A stretch of DNA of 64,000 bases from Lachnospiraceae bacterium G11 (GCA_900103495.1 FMWZ01000004.1:62001-126000), one strand, 5' to 3'; shown: positions 51,068 to 60,809, counted from the stretch's first letter. Notes: generated from the letters alone by a model not told the origin. Numbers and translations are program-made.

Positions 51068-51691
51068 ATGGATATAACGATAAGAAAAATAAAAACAGAA
51101 GACCATTATAGTATTGAATGCATGACAAAAAAGGCATTCTGGAATCTGAATATGCCCGGATGCGATGAACATTATCTGGTTCATAGAATTTGGAATGAAC
51201 CGAATTATGTCCCAAGTGTTTCTTCGCTTGCAGAGGCAGGGGAAGTGATCGTGGGAGTTATCCTGTATACGAAATGTAAAGTGGAGACTGTAAATGGCGA
51301 TTTCCCTGTTTTGACTTTTGGCCCTTTATGTGTTGATCCCGAATATCAGAATAAAGGCATTGGTGGCAAACTTCTTGTTGAGTCTATGAAACTTGCAAAG
51401 CAGTACGATTATAAAGGAATCCTGATATGCGGTGTGCCGACATATTATCCTAAGTTTGGGTTTAAAACTGCGGACACATTTGGAATTACTATGCCGGACG
51501 GGTCGAATTTTGATGCGTTTATGGGCTATGAATTGCAGGAAAATGCATTGTCAGAGCATAAGGGGAAATTCTATGAACCGGAGAGCTTAGATTGTGACAT
51601 TCACGATGAAGAATATGTGCGCCAATTAGAAGAGTTTGATAAAAACTATCCCTATATGGAGAAGAAAGTATTGCCAGGACAATGGAGATAA
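51068..51691 (+). CDS. GNAT family N-acetyltransferase (YhbS-like)
   Basis: 207 aa. It has an N-terminal entry ITIRKIKTEDHYSIE, acetyl-CoA motif VDPEYQNKGIGGKLLVE, then GVPTYYPKFGFKTAD, the layout of YhbS-type acetyltransferases. The C-terminal extension after about 165 (LQENALSEHKGKFYE) is typical of this subfamily. AAGGAG before the ATG at 51068 supports the start. The substrate is unknown. Confidence 0.88.
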   Translation: MDITIRKIKTEDHYSIECMTKKAFWNLNMPGCDEHYLVHRIWNEPNYVPSVSSLAEAGEVIVGVILYTKCKVETVNGDFPVLTFGPLCVDPEYQNKGIGGKLLVESMKLAKQYDYKGILICGVPTYYPKFGFKTADTFGITMPDGSNFDAFMGYELQENALSEHKGKFYEPESLDCDIHDEEYVRQLEEFDKNYPYMEKKVLPGQWR

Positions 51692-51732
51692 ATCAAAGTT
51701 TTTCTAAATAATGAGGGATAAGATAAAGCATT

Positions 51733-52140
51733 ATGATAATAAAAAGAGTACAAACCGATGACAGAATATGCGAGTTTACAGATATTGAGTTTTCGAATTA
51801 TGCGACAGATTGCAATGTAGAATTAAATTTCGAGGAGTTTTGCTTTGTCGCAGAAGACAACGGCAACGTTGCGGGAGTTATCATAGGCCGCGCTTACTAT
51901 AATGAAATCCATATTGGAGATTTGGTAGTTGGTAAAGAATATAGAAGAGATGGTATTGGCAGTAAACTTGTTAATGCTGTCGAGGATGCGTACAAAGGAA
52001 AAGGCTATGAGAAAATAGCTCTTACTACTTTTGGTTTTCAAGCACCGGAGTTTTATAAAAAACTTGGATATGAATTGGAATTCGTCAGAGAAGATAAGGA
52101 TCCAAAACTAAGCAAGTATTTTTATTTGAAGAAGATATAA
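51733..52140 (+). CDS. GNAT family N-acetyltransferase
   Basis: 135 aa. The acetyl-CoA loop is KEYRRDGIGSKLVNAV, and the terminal strand is APEFYKKLGYELEF. It is a compact single-domain member resembling RimI-like or antibiotic acetyltransferases, without features that define a substrate. There is only a weak ribosome site (ATAAG) before the ATG. One of four GNAT genes between 48 and 53 kb. Confidence 0.86.
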   Translation: MIIKRVQTDDRICEFTDIEFSNYATDCNVELNFEEFCFVAEDNGNVAGVIIGRAYYNEIHIGDLVVGKEYRRDGIGSKLVNAVEDAYKGKGYEKIALTTFGFQAPEFYKKLGYELEFVREDKDPKLSKYFYLKKI

Positions 52141-52185
52141 TTAAGGCATCGTATTTGCCGAATATGGCGATTGGAGAGAGGATAG

Positions 52186-52632
52186 ATGTATACTCTTAAA
52201 AGACTAAGTATTGATGATAGGGAAGAAATAAAAAAGGTATTTGTCGGCGTGTTTACCAAAGAGCCATGGTATGATGACTGGTCTGATGAAGAACAACTTG
52301 ATATGTACATTTGCGATTTGGTGGGCCAGGGCTATTCACTCACATATGGTTTGTATGATGATACGGGGGAACTAATAGGTATCTCGCTTGGATATATCAA
52401 GCATTGGTATTCAGGAACAGAATACATTATTAATGAACTTTGTATAAAAACTGAAAAACAAGGCGCCGGCGCAGGGACATTCTTCATACATGCTATTGAA
52501 GAAGCTATTAAGGAACTAGGACTTAAGCAGATATTTCTTTTGACAGAATCAAATGTTCCGGCATTCGAGTTCTATAGGAAAAACGGCTTTGTACAATCAG
52601 AATATAACGTCGCTTTTTCTAAAAGGGTTTAA
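52186..52632 (+). CDS. GNAT family N-acetyltransferase
   Basis: 148 aa. The acetyl-CoA loop is KTEKQGAGAGTFFIHAIEEA and the end strand is PAFEFYRKNGFVQSE. The N-terminal half has acidic and aromatic residues (EPWYDDWSDEEQLDMYI) seen in aminoglycoside 6'-acetyltransferase-like proteins. That similarity is loose, so a drug substrate is only a possibility. GGAGAGAGG precedes the ATG. Confidence 0.86.
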   Translation: MYTLKRLSIDDREEIKKVFVGVFTKEPWYDDWSDEEQLDMYICDLVGQGYSLTYGLYDDTGELIGISLGYIKHWYSGTEYIINELCIKTEKQGAGAGTFFIHAIEEAIKELGLKQIFLLTESNVPAFEFYRKNGFVQSEYNVAFSKRV

Positions 52633-52660
52633 AAGGAATGAAGGCAAAAAAGGATAAACG

Positions 52661-53527
52661 ATGAACATTCTCGTATTAGGTGGAACAAGATTCTTCGGTA
52701 TTCACATGGTTAATAAACTCCTAGAGCAAGGTCATGATGTTACGATTGCTACAAGGGGAAACGCAAATGATGATTTCAGAGACAGAGTAAAGAGAATTGT
52801 CGTAGAGAGAACGAGCGAAGAGAGTATGCGCAATGCTCTCAAAGGAAATCACTACGATGTTATTATTGATAAAATCGCATATTGTTCAAATGACATAAAG
52901 CTTGTGTTGGATTACGCAGATTGTAATAAGTATATCTATATGTCCAGTGCATCGGTATATAACCCTTTACATATTGACACGCAAGAATCCGATTATGATG
53001 GTCATCAATCCCAGCTGATTTGGTGTGATAGAACAGCTTTTTACTATGACGAGATTAAAAGGCAAGCAGAGAATGCCTTATGCCAAAAGTATTCAGATAC
53101 AGAATGGATTGCTGTCAGGTATCCATTTGTCCTTGGAAAAGATGATTATACGAACAGATTAATGTTTTATGTGGAGCATATAGTCAAGTCTGTTCCGATG
53201 TTCATTGATAACATGGATAGCCAGCTCGGCTTAATTAAGTCTGATGAAGCCGGAGAGTTTATAGCGCATCTGGTTGACATAGATGTAATAGGACCTATTA
53301 ACGGATGCTCAGAAGGAACTATCTCGATTAAAGAGATTGTTGAGTATATCGAGAAACGAACAGGTAAAAAGGCGATTATAAACATTCATGGCGAGAATGC
53401 ACCATACAATGGAGTGCCAAGTTATAGTCTTAACATAGAGAAGGCTTCAAGTGTTGGTTACGAGTTTTCAAAGCTTCAGGATTGGATATTTGATTTAATC
53501 GATTATTACATTGAGATTTGCAGGTAA
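52661..53527 (+). CDS. NAD-dependent epimerase/dehydratase (extended SDR)
   Basis: 288 aa. The Rossmann motif is LVLGGTRFFGIHMVNKLL, a GGTxFxG variant found in SDR proteins related to isoflavone reductase-like and chloroplast RNA-binding CSP41-like sequences. The usual YxxxK appears as YDEIKRQAEN with Tyr/Lys spacing kept (Y-x3-K). C-terminal sequence lacks signal or membrane segments. The substrate is unknown; a nucleotide sugar is possible. It precedes sfsA by 6 bp. Confidence 0.83.
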   Translation: MNILVLGGTRFFGIHMVNKLLEQGHDVTIATRGNANDDFRDRVKRIVVERTSEESMRNALKGNHYDVIIDKIAYCSNDIKLVLDYADCNKYIYMSSASVYNPLHIDTQESDYDGHQSQLIWCDRTAFYYDEIKRQAENALCQKYSDTEWIAVRYPFVLGKDDYTNRLMFYVEHIVKSVPMFIDNMDSQLGLIKSDEAGEFIAHLVDIDVIGPINGCSEGTISIKEIVEYIEKRTGKKAIINIHGENAPYNGVPSYSLNIEKASSVGYEFSKLQDWIFDLIDYYIEICR

Positions 53528-53533
53528 GCATTC

Positions 53534-54187
53534 ATGAAATACAACAACATCACCCGTGCCAAATTTATAAATCGGCCTAACAGATTCATAGCGGAAGTTG
53601 ATATTGAGGGGCATAAGGAAATTGTGCACGTAAAGAATACCGGCAGGTGCAAGGAGCTGTTGATTCCGGGATGTGAGGCGTGGCTGAATGCACCGGGGAC
53701 TCCTGAACGCAAGACCAAATATGATTTGGTGGCAGTTAAGAAAAGCACCGGAGTCCTCTTCAATATAGACAGTCAAGCTCCAAACAAAGTTGTAAAAGAA
53801 TGGCTGTCGGAACAGGACTATGATGTGGTCATTCCTGAGTATAAATATGGCAACTCCAGAATAGATTTCTACATGGAAAAAGGTGAAGAGAAGTACCTCA
53901 TGGAGGTAAAGGGGTGCACTCTTGAGTTTGATGGAATCGGATATTTCCCTGATGCTCCGACAGAGCGAGGTGTCAAGCACATAAGAGAACTAATTAAAGC
54001 CAAGCAGGAAGGATATAATGCATCACTTGCCTTTGTAATTCAGATGGATGGTGTAACGGAAGTAAGGCCCCATATTGAGACAGATCCTGAGTTTGGGAAA
54101 GCTTTTGAGGATGCTAAGAAGGCCGGAGTGGAAGTGCATTTTCTTACCTGCCATGTGGAGCCAGAAGAACTTAGAATTACAAATTAG
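53534..54187 (+). CDS. sfsA: DNA/RNA nuclease SfsA
   Basis: A 217-aa SfsA family protein. Blocks seen: RAKFINRPNRFIAEVDI, HVKNTGRCKELLIPG, SRIDFYME and YLMEVKGCTLE, the last two carrying the D...ExK nuclease residues, then FPDAPTERGVKH. E. coli SfsA was named for sugar fermentation stimulation and later shown to be a nucleic-acid-cutting PD-(D/E)XK-type enzyme. Length is normal. It marks a return toward widely conserved genes after the accessory stretch. Confidence 0.95.
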   Translation: MKYNNITRAKFINRPNRFIAEVDIEGHKEIVHVKNTGRCKELLIPGCEAWLNAPGTPERKTKYDLVAVKKSTGVLFNIDSQAPNKVVKEWLSEQDYDVVIPEYKYGNSRIDFYMEKGEEKYLMEVKGCTLEFDGIGYFPDAPTERGVKHIRELIKAKQEGYNASLAFVIQMDGVTEVRPHIETDPEFGKAFEDAKKAGVEVHFLTCHVEPEELRITN

Positions 54188-54196
54188 GAGCATTAA

Positions 54197-54913
54197 GTGG
54201 AACTTTGGATTATCGCCACATTTGTGGCTTTCTTTATAAAAGGATTATGCGGCTTCGCAAACACGCTGGTGTTCACTTCAATCCTTGGATTTGGAGTAGA
54301 CAATGTGGCTATATCCCCGGTGGAATTGATGGTTGGTTATCCGGCCAACTTTATTATGGCTATTAAGAATCGAGGAAAGATAAGGAAAGATTTGGTCCTT
54401 ATTCTCTCGTTTCTGATACTTGCAGGAAGTATCCCGGGAACCCTGTTGTTAAGAGATGTGGCTCCGGGATACATAAAGATGGTATTCGGTGCGGTTGTTA
54501 TTCTCATAGGCATTGAGTTGTTCCTTAGGGAATATGGCATAAACATCTTAAAAGAATCCAAAGTTATAATGTGGATAATCGGGCTGCTATCCGGGGTCCT
54601 TTGCGGTCTATTTGGTGTGGGAGCATTGCTTGCTGCCTACATGAGCCACGTTACAAAGACCAGCGACGAGTTCAAGGCAAACTTAAGCGCCATATTCATT
54701 GTTGAAAACACAGCGAGAATCATAATATACTGCGTCTTGGGCGTATTTACACTTCAAAGCTTAAAGACCGCGCTTATTCTCATTCCTGTTATGGTCCTCG
54801 GAATCGGAGCCGGAATGTTAAGCGCAAAACGAATTAATGAGAAAGTTATCAAGAAACTCGTAATAGTCCTTTTGATTATTTCGGGTGTCGCTTTGATAGT
54901 AAGAGGAGTTTGA
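54197..54913 (+). CDS. Sulfite exporter TauE/SafE family membrane protein
   Basis: 238 aa with about eight hydrophobic helices. It has the internal duplication typical of the TauE family, seen in FIKGLCGFANTLVFTSILGFG and LLSGVLCGLFGVGALLAAYM. These proteins are anion permeases for sulfite, sulfoacetate and related compounds; most are unassigned. A GTG start follows GGAG. The stop overlaps the msrA region, so the two genes are probably translated from one message. Confidence 0.9.
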   Translation: MELWIIATFVAFFIKGLCGFANTLVFTSILGFGVDNVAISPVELMVGYPANFIMAIKNRGKIRKDLVLILSFLILAGSIPGTLLLRDVAPGYIKMVFGAVVILIGIELFLREYGINILKESKVIMWIIGLLSGVLCGLFGVGALLAAYMSHVTKTSDEFKANLSAIFIVENTARIIIYCVLGVFTLQSLKTALILIPVMVLGIGAGMLSAKRINEKVIKKLVIVLLIISGVALIVRGV

Positions 54914-54915
54914 TT

Positions 54916-55398
54916 ATGAAAGCATATTTTGCAGGGGGATGCTTCTGGTGCGTCACCCCAATTTATAAAATCTACGGTGTCGATAAGGTAACCTGCGGAT
55001 ACTGCGGCGGAGATGAGGTCAATCCCACATATAAGGATGTGAAAGCTCAGAAGACCGGCCACAGGGAAACAATAGAGTTGACCTATGACCCTGCCAATGT
55101 GAATTACGATAAGCTTCTTGAAATATATCTTGCAAACGTTGATCCCTTTGACGGAGAGGGGCAGTTTATTGACAAGGGATTTTCTTATACTCTGGCAATC
55201 TATTATCAGAATGAGGAAGAGAAAGAGAAGGCCGAAAAGAAGATAGCCGAGCTTGAATCCGAAAGCGGTAAAAAAGCGCAAATCTCCTTAGAACCTTTTA
55301 AGTCATTTTATGAAGCAGAGGAAGAACATCAGGATTACTACCTCAAGAACCCTGAAGCCTTTGAAAAGGAAATGAAAGAAAGCGGAAGAAGAAAATAG
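54916..55398 (+). CDS. msrA: Peptide-methionine (S)-S-oxide reductase MsrA
   Basis: A 160-aa enzyme that reduces methionine-S-sulfoxide in proteins. The catalytic motif GGCFWC lies at residues 7-12 with the nucleophile Cys9. The block GYCGGDEVNPTYKDV...TGHRETIELTYDP and the C-terminal EEEHQDYYLKNP are standard. No MsrB domain is fused. GAGGAG precedes the ATG at 54916. Co-localisation with a TauE-type permease suggests a small sulfur or oxidative-stress unit. Confidence 0.96.
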   Translation: MKAYFAGGCFWCVTPIYKIYGVDKVTCGYCGGDEVNPTYKDVKAQKTGHRETIELTYDPANVNYDKLLEIYLANVDPFDGEGQFIDKGFSYTLAIYYQNEEEKEKAEKKIAELESESGKKAQISLEPFKSFYEAEEEHQDYYLKNPEAFEKEMKESGRRK

Positions 55399-55402
55399 AT
55401 TT

Positions 55403-56785
55403 ATGAAGATCAGAAACTTATTCGGAACAGGCGAATTCTATAAGAGCGCGCTGAAGATAGCCCTGCCTATCATGTTGCAACAGCTTATTCAGAGCCTGGT
55501 TTCCCTTATTGATAACTTTATGGTATCGGGACTTGGAGATGTTTCCATGTCCGGAGTAAATGTGGCAGGACAGGTCCTGTTTATTTTTATGGTGTTTACC
55601 AACACCATATGCATGTCGGGAGGTATTTTCCTTACTCAGTTCTATGGGGCCAAGGATAAAGGTGGAATGCAACAGGCATTTATGTTTAAGGTCATTTTGG
55701 GATTCCTGGCCTTGATTCCTTATTTTCTGGTTACTGTTGTGTTCCCGAGACAGGTATTATCCTTGATGGTTATCGGTAATACACAAGCCTCCCAGATACT
55801 TGATGAAGGTGTTAAATATATCCGAATCATGTTTCATGTGGGAATACCCATGACTATTTCCGCATGTATTGCCAGCTCCCTTAGAGACATGGGAAGAGTT
55901 AAACTTCCTTTGGTTGTCACCATCATAGCGACATTGACCAATACGGTATTTAACTATCTGCTTATTTACGGAAACTTTGGTTTCCCTGCTCTTGGAGTAG
56001 AAGGCGCGGCATACGCAACGGTTATAGCAAGATCATCAGAGTTTATCATTTTTGCCGTTGTTTATTTCAAGATAAAGCCGGAGTACGCCGTTACTATAAA
56101 ATCCCATTTCAAACTGGATGGAAAACTCTTCTGGAATATCATTAAGAAAGGCTCCCTTATGCTTTTCTGCGAGATGGTATGGGTACTTTCCGAAACCCTT
56201 ACAACGGCCATATATAACGGAAGAGGCGGTGCGGATGTAGTTTCCGGCATGGCTTCCAGCTTTGCCATAGCAAACCTTTACTTTGTCGCATTTGGCGGAA
56301 TCTACTCGGCCACCAGTGTCATCATTGGTAAAACTCTTGGTGAAGGTAATCTTGAGGAAGCCAAGATTAAGAAGAATTGGTTGTTATCAGGTTCGCTATT
56401 GTTCGGATGCTTCATGACAGTATTCGGACTTGGGACATCATTGCTTGTACCCGTTGTTTTCGGAAGGCTCTCAGCAAGTGCTATAGGAATTTGCAGAAGA
56501 ATGGTTATCATGATGTCGTTCTTCATGCCTGCATGGATTTATATGAACGCACAGCAGGCCGTGGCGAGAGCCGGGGGAGACACAAAGATGGGTGCATATT
56601 CCGACGCATCAATCACTATAGCAATTATGCTTCCTATGCTTCTTCTCCTTGGGAAATATACGGCAATAGGTCCCGTGATGATGTATTTCTGCGTCAAACT
56701 GCTTGATTTTGTCAAAATCGTAATATTCCACTTTTGGATGAAAAAGGAGCGGTGGCTTAATAATCTCACAGTGAATGAGAATTGA
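55403..56785 (+). CDS. MATE family efflux transporter
   Basis: A 460-aa protein with twelve predicted membrane helices in two similar halves. The start IALPIMLQQLIQSLVSLIDNFMV is characteristic of the MatE domain, and the second half begins after residue 230. MATE proteins export cationic drugs or metabolites using sodium or proton gradients. Four bases separate it from msrA. The substrate cannot be read from sequence. Confidence 0.94.
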   Translation: MKIRNLFGTGEFYKSALKIALPIMLQQLIQSLVSLIDNFMVSGLGDVSMSGVNVAGQVLFIFMVFTNTICMSGGIFLTQFYGAKDKGGMQQAFMFKVILGFLALIPYFLVTVVFPRQVLSLMVIGNTQASQILDEGVKYIRIMFHVGIPMTISACIASSLRDMGRVKLPLVVTIIATLTNTVFNYLLIYGNFGFPALGVEGAAYATVIARSSEFIIFAVVYFKIKPEYAVTIKSHFKLDGKLFWNIIKKGSLMLFCEMVWVLSETLTTAIYNGRGGADVVSGMASSFAIANLYFVAFGGIYSATSVIIGKTLGEGNLEEAKIKKNWLLSGSLLFGCFMTVFGLGTSLLVPVVFGRLSASAIGICRRMVIMMSFFMPAWIYMNAQQAVARAGGDTKMGAYSDASITIAIMLPMLLLLGKYTAIGPVMMYFCVKLLDFVKIVIFHFWMKKERWLNNLTVNEN

Positions 56786-56849
56786 TAATGTGTTACAATT
56801 TGGTAGATATATTTTATCAAATGAAAACAAAAGGGGATAAGCAAACAAA

Positions 56850-58580
56850 ATGAAGATGCTCTGGAAACTGAGCCGTGAGGCCATAAGATATAAGACACTG
56901 TATTTCTTCGCTATTTTCTCAACCTTGATGCTTACTGTAATAAACCTGGCAGCACCCAAGGTATTGTCTGCCATGACAGGAATAGTAAGCACCGGTGTTG
57001 ATGAAGCTGGAATGAAGCGAATTATCGGCTTCACGGTTATTCTTATAGTGTTATATCTCTTCAGAGTTCTATTCAGATTCCTAAGCAATTATCTCGCACA
57101 TAAAGCAGCCTGGCACCTGGTGGGAGATCTTAGAACCCGCATATATGACAAGCTTGAGAGAATGCATATAGGCTACTTCCACGACAAGCAAACCGGTGAT
57201 TTGATGAGCCGAATCGTAAACGATACAAGAGACTTCGAACTTCTCTATGCTCACCTTATTCCGGAGAGCATCACAAACATCGTTACCTTTATCGGTGTGC
57301 TTATTATGCTTCTTACAATCAATCCCAAGCTCGCTTTGATTACCTGTGCACCCCTTCCATTGATTTTCTTATCGGGTATTGTCTTCTCAAAAAAGGTAAG
57401 GCCATTCTTTAAGATATCCCAGGCTAAAATGGGAGAACTTAACGGCAAACTTCAGGACAATCTTTCGGGAATTCATGAGATTCAGTCCTTCGGCCGTGAA
57501 GAATATGAAACCGAGCAGGTCAATATAAGCAATTTCGAGCACATTAAGGCCATGCTTAAGGCTCTCAAAATCAGCGCAATTTTCCACCCGAGCGTCGAGT
57601 TTATCTCATCCCTGGGAACAATCCTTGTGGTGGGCTTCGGTGGTTATTTCGCATGGAAAGACGGCCTTAAGGTTGAGGATGTTGTGGCATTTTTGCTTTA
57701 CCTTAGCCTGTTCTACACACCAATTACCGGTCTTGCAAATCTTCTTGAAAATTTACAGCAGTCCATGGCGGGAGCTGAGCGTGTCGTGGCAGTTCTTGAC
57801 GCACCCTGCGAAATTATTGACAAGGAAGGTGCCAAGGACCTTAAGGACGTAAAGGGAGAGATTGAATTTGACCATGTAAGCTTCGCCTACGAGGAGAAGA
57901 TGCCTGTGCTTGATAACGTCTCATTTAAGTGTGCCCCCGGCAAGATGCTTGCTCTTGTGGGCCCTACAGGTGTTGGTAAAACCACACTCACTCAGCTGAT
58001 ATCAAGGTTCTACGAACCCACATCGGGAAGAATTCTTGTGGACGGAAATCCTCTTGATGAAGTTACCATTGAGAGCCTTAGACAAAACATTTCCCCGGTA
58101 CTTCAGGATACATTCTTATTTAACGGAACCATAGCCGAGAATATAGGCTACGCATATCCTGAAGCGGACCTTGATGCCATCAAAGAGGCTGCCCAAATAG
58201 CAAATATCCATGAGGATATTCTTGCAATGCCTGATGGATATGACACCCTGGTGGGAGAGAGAGGACTTCGCCTGTCCGGCGGCCAGAAGCAGCGTGTTGC
58301 CATAGCAAGAGCAATTCTTCGAAAATCCCCCATCATTATTCTTGATGAGGCCACCGCTTCTGTGGATGTTGAGACTGAAAGACAGATTCAGGAAGCTATT
58401 TCCGGTATCGTGGGTTCAAGAACAATCATAGCAATCGCCCACAGGCTTTCAACCATCAGAAATGCGGATCAGATACTTGTGATTGAGAATGGCAGGATTA
58501 CTGAGAAGGGTACACACGAAGAACTTGTTGCTCTTAACGGAAGCTATGCAAGAATGAACAGAATTCAGAGCAACAGCTAA
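56850..58580 (+). CDS. ABC exporter (fused membrane and ATPase domains)
   Basis: A 576-aa half-transporter that works as a dimer. Six membrane helices (about 15-310) precede the ATPase domain: Walker A GPTGVGKTT, Q-loop SPVLQDTFLF, signature LSGGQKQRVAIARAIL, Walker B IIILDEATASVD and H-loop IAHRLSTI. It resembles multidrug/lipid A-type exporters of Firmicutes. It has its own promoter region (a TTGATA-containing gap of 64 bp) and follows the MATE gene, making two efflux systems in a row. Confidence 0.95.
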   Translation: MKMLWKLSREAIRYKTLYFFAIFSTLMLTVINLAAPKVLSAMTGIVSTGVDEAGMKRIIGFTVILIVLYLFRVLFRFLSNYLAHKAAWHLVGDLRTRIYDKLERMHIGYFHDKQTGDLMSRIVNDTRDFELLYAHLIPESITNIVTFIGVLIMLLTINPKLALITCAPLPLIFLSGIVFSKKVRPFFKISQAKMGELNGKLQDNLSGIHEIQSFGREEYETEQVNISNFEHIKAMLKALKISAIFHPSVEFISSLGTILVVGFGGYFAWKDGLKVEDVVAFLLYLSLFYTPITGLANLLENLQQSMAGAERVVAVLDAPCEIIDKEGAKDLKDVKGEIEFDHVSFAYEEKMPVLDNVSFKCAPGKMLALVGPTGVGKTTLTQLISRFYEPTSGRILVDGNPLDEVTIESLRQNISPVLQDTFLFNGTIAENIGYAYPEADLDAIKEAAQIANIHEDILAMPDGYDTLVGERGLRLSGGQKQRVAIARAILRKSPIIILDEATASVDVETERQIQEAISGIVGSRTIIAIAHRLSTIRNADQILVIENGRITEKGTHEELVALNGSYARMNRIQSNS

Positions 58581-58679
58581 AAATAAAATGAAATAAAACA
58601 AATCTTAAGAAAATCATTATTTTTGTGCCCTATAATTAGCTTAAAGCAACTGCTAAATGGGAGAGGACACAGAGTTTTA

Positions 58680-60809
58680 ATGAAGAATAAACTGAACTTG
58701 AGTTTATTTGTAAAATACATAACGGTGGGACTGTTCGCAGCAATAGTCATTTATCTTTTGATACTTTCAGGGTTTTCCACTACGGGCATTGACGAAATGG
58801 AGCGTTCTTATTTGATTGAGGACTCTTTTTGGATTAATGTCCTGGTGAATACCCTTTTTGTATTGGCTCTTTGGGGCGGATACAGATTACTTGGAAGGCT
58901 GAATATACGAGAGAGATTTCCCAAACTTCCCACGGGGAAGAAACTTGTGAAGATACTTCTCCTCGTTGCCTTTTTTGCAGATTTATTGTTTGTTCTTTGC
59001 ATCAGCAAATCTCCAAGAGCCGATCAGTTTGATGTATGTAAAGTTGCATTCGACATGTCAAACGGTGATTTTTCCGCCCTTGATGTGGGCGGCTATTTAA
59101 GCGTCAACACCAACCAGGCCGGAATCGTTTTGCTTTTATATGCTCTTGGTAAAATCTTCGGCCACTACAATTACACCGTATTCCAGATTATCAACATTTT
59201 CGCGGTGCTTATGCTTACCAAATGCTTTATATCCTGGGCTGACGATAAAGAGAAAACTGACGGGCGCGCCCTGGGTATTGCTGCGCTGAGAGTCGCGTTT
59301 TTACCAATAGTGTTCTATACAACCTTTGTGTACGGCACCATTATCGGACTGGCTTTGGGAGTGTGGGCCTTTAACCTTGCACAGATGTTTAAGAAGGAGA
59401 GAAAGCCTAAACACGCCATCCTTTCATTCGTATGCATGTTTTTGGCTATAGCGGTTAAGCAAAACTACGCAATCTTTGGTATTGCCCTGGCTTTATATAT
59501 TATTTTCCTTCTGATAAAAAGCTTTAGAAGAAACATGTTTATGGCTGCACTTTTGGTAGCCGTTGTGGTTTCAGTAGTCTTTAACGGCGTAGCCCTGGAT
59601 CATACAATCAAGCTTATATCCGGTCGTTCCTTAGGGGAGGGAATGTCGCCTTTTTCCTGGGTTAATATGGGACTAAAGGAAGGAAGCCCGCTGTTTGACG
59701 GCTGGTATGATAACAGCAACAGCACCTTCAAGGCCTATTATGAGAGCGGATACAACAAGGATTTGCACGAGGAAAGAAGCATAGACGGAATAGAGCAAAG
59801 CGTGAATCGCTTTAAGAATGATCCCCATTATGCCCTTGACTTTTTCTCAGGCAAAAATGCATCCCAGTGGAATAATCCGGGCTTTCAGGGCTGGTGGATT
59901 AACTATGCCATGCCTGAGGACGGTGTAATTCAGATGCCCACGTGGTTGGACAATCTGCTATCCATTGAAAACTACAACGATTATATTTTCCCTTATCTGG
60001 ACAGACTGCAGTTCATTATTCTTTTCGGTGTTGTTTTATTTATCTTCTTCTGCAAGGAGAAAAACGAAGCCGCCATGTTTTTCATGCTGACCTTTATAGG
60101 GGGCTTCGTTTTCCATACAGTCTGGGAGGCCAAGGCGCAATATACCTTCGTTTATTTCGTGCTTCTTTTGCCCATGGCAGTGGATGGATACATTAAAACG
60201 GTTAAGAACCTCGACGCATTGCTTGTGGAGGATAAAAAGAAACTTGCCTGGGGGCTTGGTGGTTATTTGCTGACTGCTCTTGCTGTCTTTATGGCGGTCA
60301 GGACAATTCCTTTTTGCAAGGACATTTTTATGAGGGATGAAGATACAGAGCTGTATTCGGATTACGTGGCCTTCCACACATATGTTGAAATGCCTAGGGG
60401 AGAATATGTTGTGAGTCCCCTGTCGGATGCTGAAGTTGCCCTTGCGGCAGGAGATGAGGCCGATGAGGAGGATAAAACCCCGCTTCTCTACACGGACGCA
60501 GATGATGATGATGTGAAGGTGGAGATTCAGAGTAACGAAGAGTACTCCACGGTGAGATTTATGGAAACAAATCTGTGCCTGGACGTTCCGGAAGGAATCG
60601 GAAAGCAGGATGGCGAGGTGTTTGCTTACATGCCCGACGGCTCCGATGCTCAGAAGTGGAATATCGCATACAACGATGAAACCGGGGCTTACTACATAAT
60701 TTACAACAAGGTTTTTGCTCTCAGTTATGATGTTGGTAAAAACAGAGTGTATCTCAGCTATTTCGATGGCTCCGAAGCACAAAAGTGGAACATAAATGAG
60801 TGCGCTTAA
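58680..60809 (+). CDS. GT-C-like membrane protein with a C-terminal ricin-type segment
   Basis: 709 aa. About ten to twelve hydrophobic helices occupy residues 1-560. The first extracytoplasmic loop holds FSTTGIDEMERSYLIEDS, the general plan of GT-C or PMT-like glycosyltransferases. Catalytic residues cannot be assigned with confidence. The last 90 residues form an extracellular beta-rich part with two QxW motifs (Q658KW and Q701KW), the mark of ricin-type beta-trefoil lectins, though shorter than a full trefoil. The ATG at 58680 is preferred to an upstream codon at 58623, which lies on top of a TATAAT promoter box (58631-58636). Confidence 0.78.
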   Translation: MKNKLNLSLFVKYITVGLFAAIVIYLLILSGFSTTGIDEMERSYLIEDSFWINVLVNTLFVLALWGGYRLLGRLNIRERFPKLPTGKKLVKILLLVAFFADLLFVLCISKSPRADQFDVCKVAFDMSNGDFSALDVGGYLSVNTNQAGIVLLLYALGKIFGHYNYTVFQIINIFAVLMLTKCFISWADDKEKTDGRALGIAALRVAFLPIVFYTTFVYGTIIGLALGVWAFNLAQMFKKERKPKHAILSFVCMFLAIAVKQNYAIFGIALALYIIFLLIKSFRRNMFMAALLVAVVVSVVFNGVALDHTIKLISGRSLGEGMSPFSWVNMGLKEGSPLFDGWYDNSNSTFKAYYESGYNKDLHEERSIDGIEQSVNRFKNDPHYALDFFSGKNASQWNNPGFQGWWINYAMPEDGVIQMPTWLDNLLSIENYNDYIFPYLDRLQFIILFGVVLFIFFCKEKNEAAMFFMLTFIGGFVFHTVWEAKAQYTFVYFVLLLPMAVDGYIKTVKNLDALLVEDKKKLAWGLGGYLLTALAVFMAVRTIPFCKDIFMRDEDTELYSDYVAFHTYVEMPRGEYVVSPLSDAEVALAAGDEADEEDKTPLLYTDADDDDVKVEIQSNEEYSTVRFMETNLCLDVPEGIGKQDGEVFAYMPDGSDAQKWNIAYNDETGAYYIIYNKVFALSYDVGKNRVYLSYFDGSEAQKWNINECA

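Noticed and set aside
60036-60782. 248-codon open frame on the minus strand
   Set aside because: It is fully antisense to the membrane glycosyltransferase-like gene, lacks a ribosome site, and has composition of a shadow frame.
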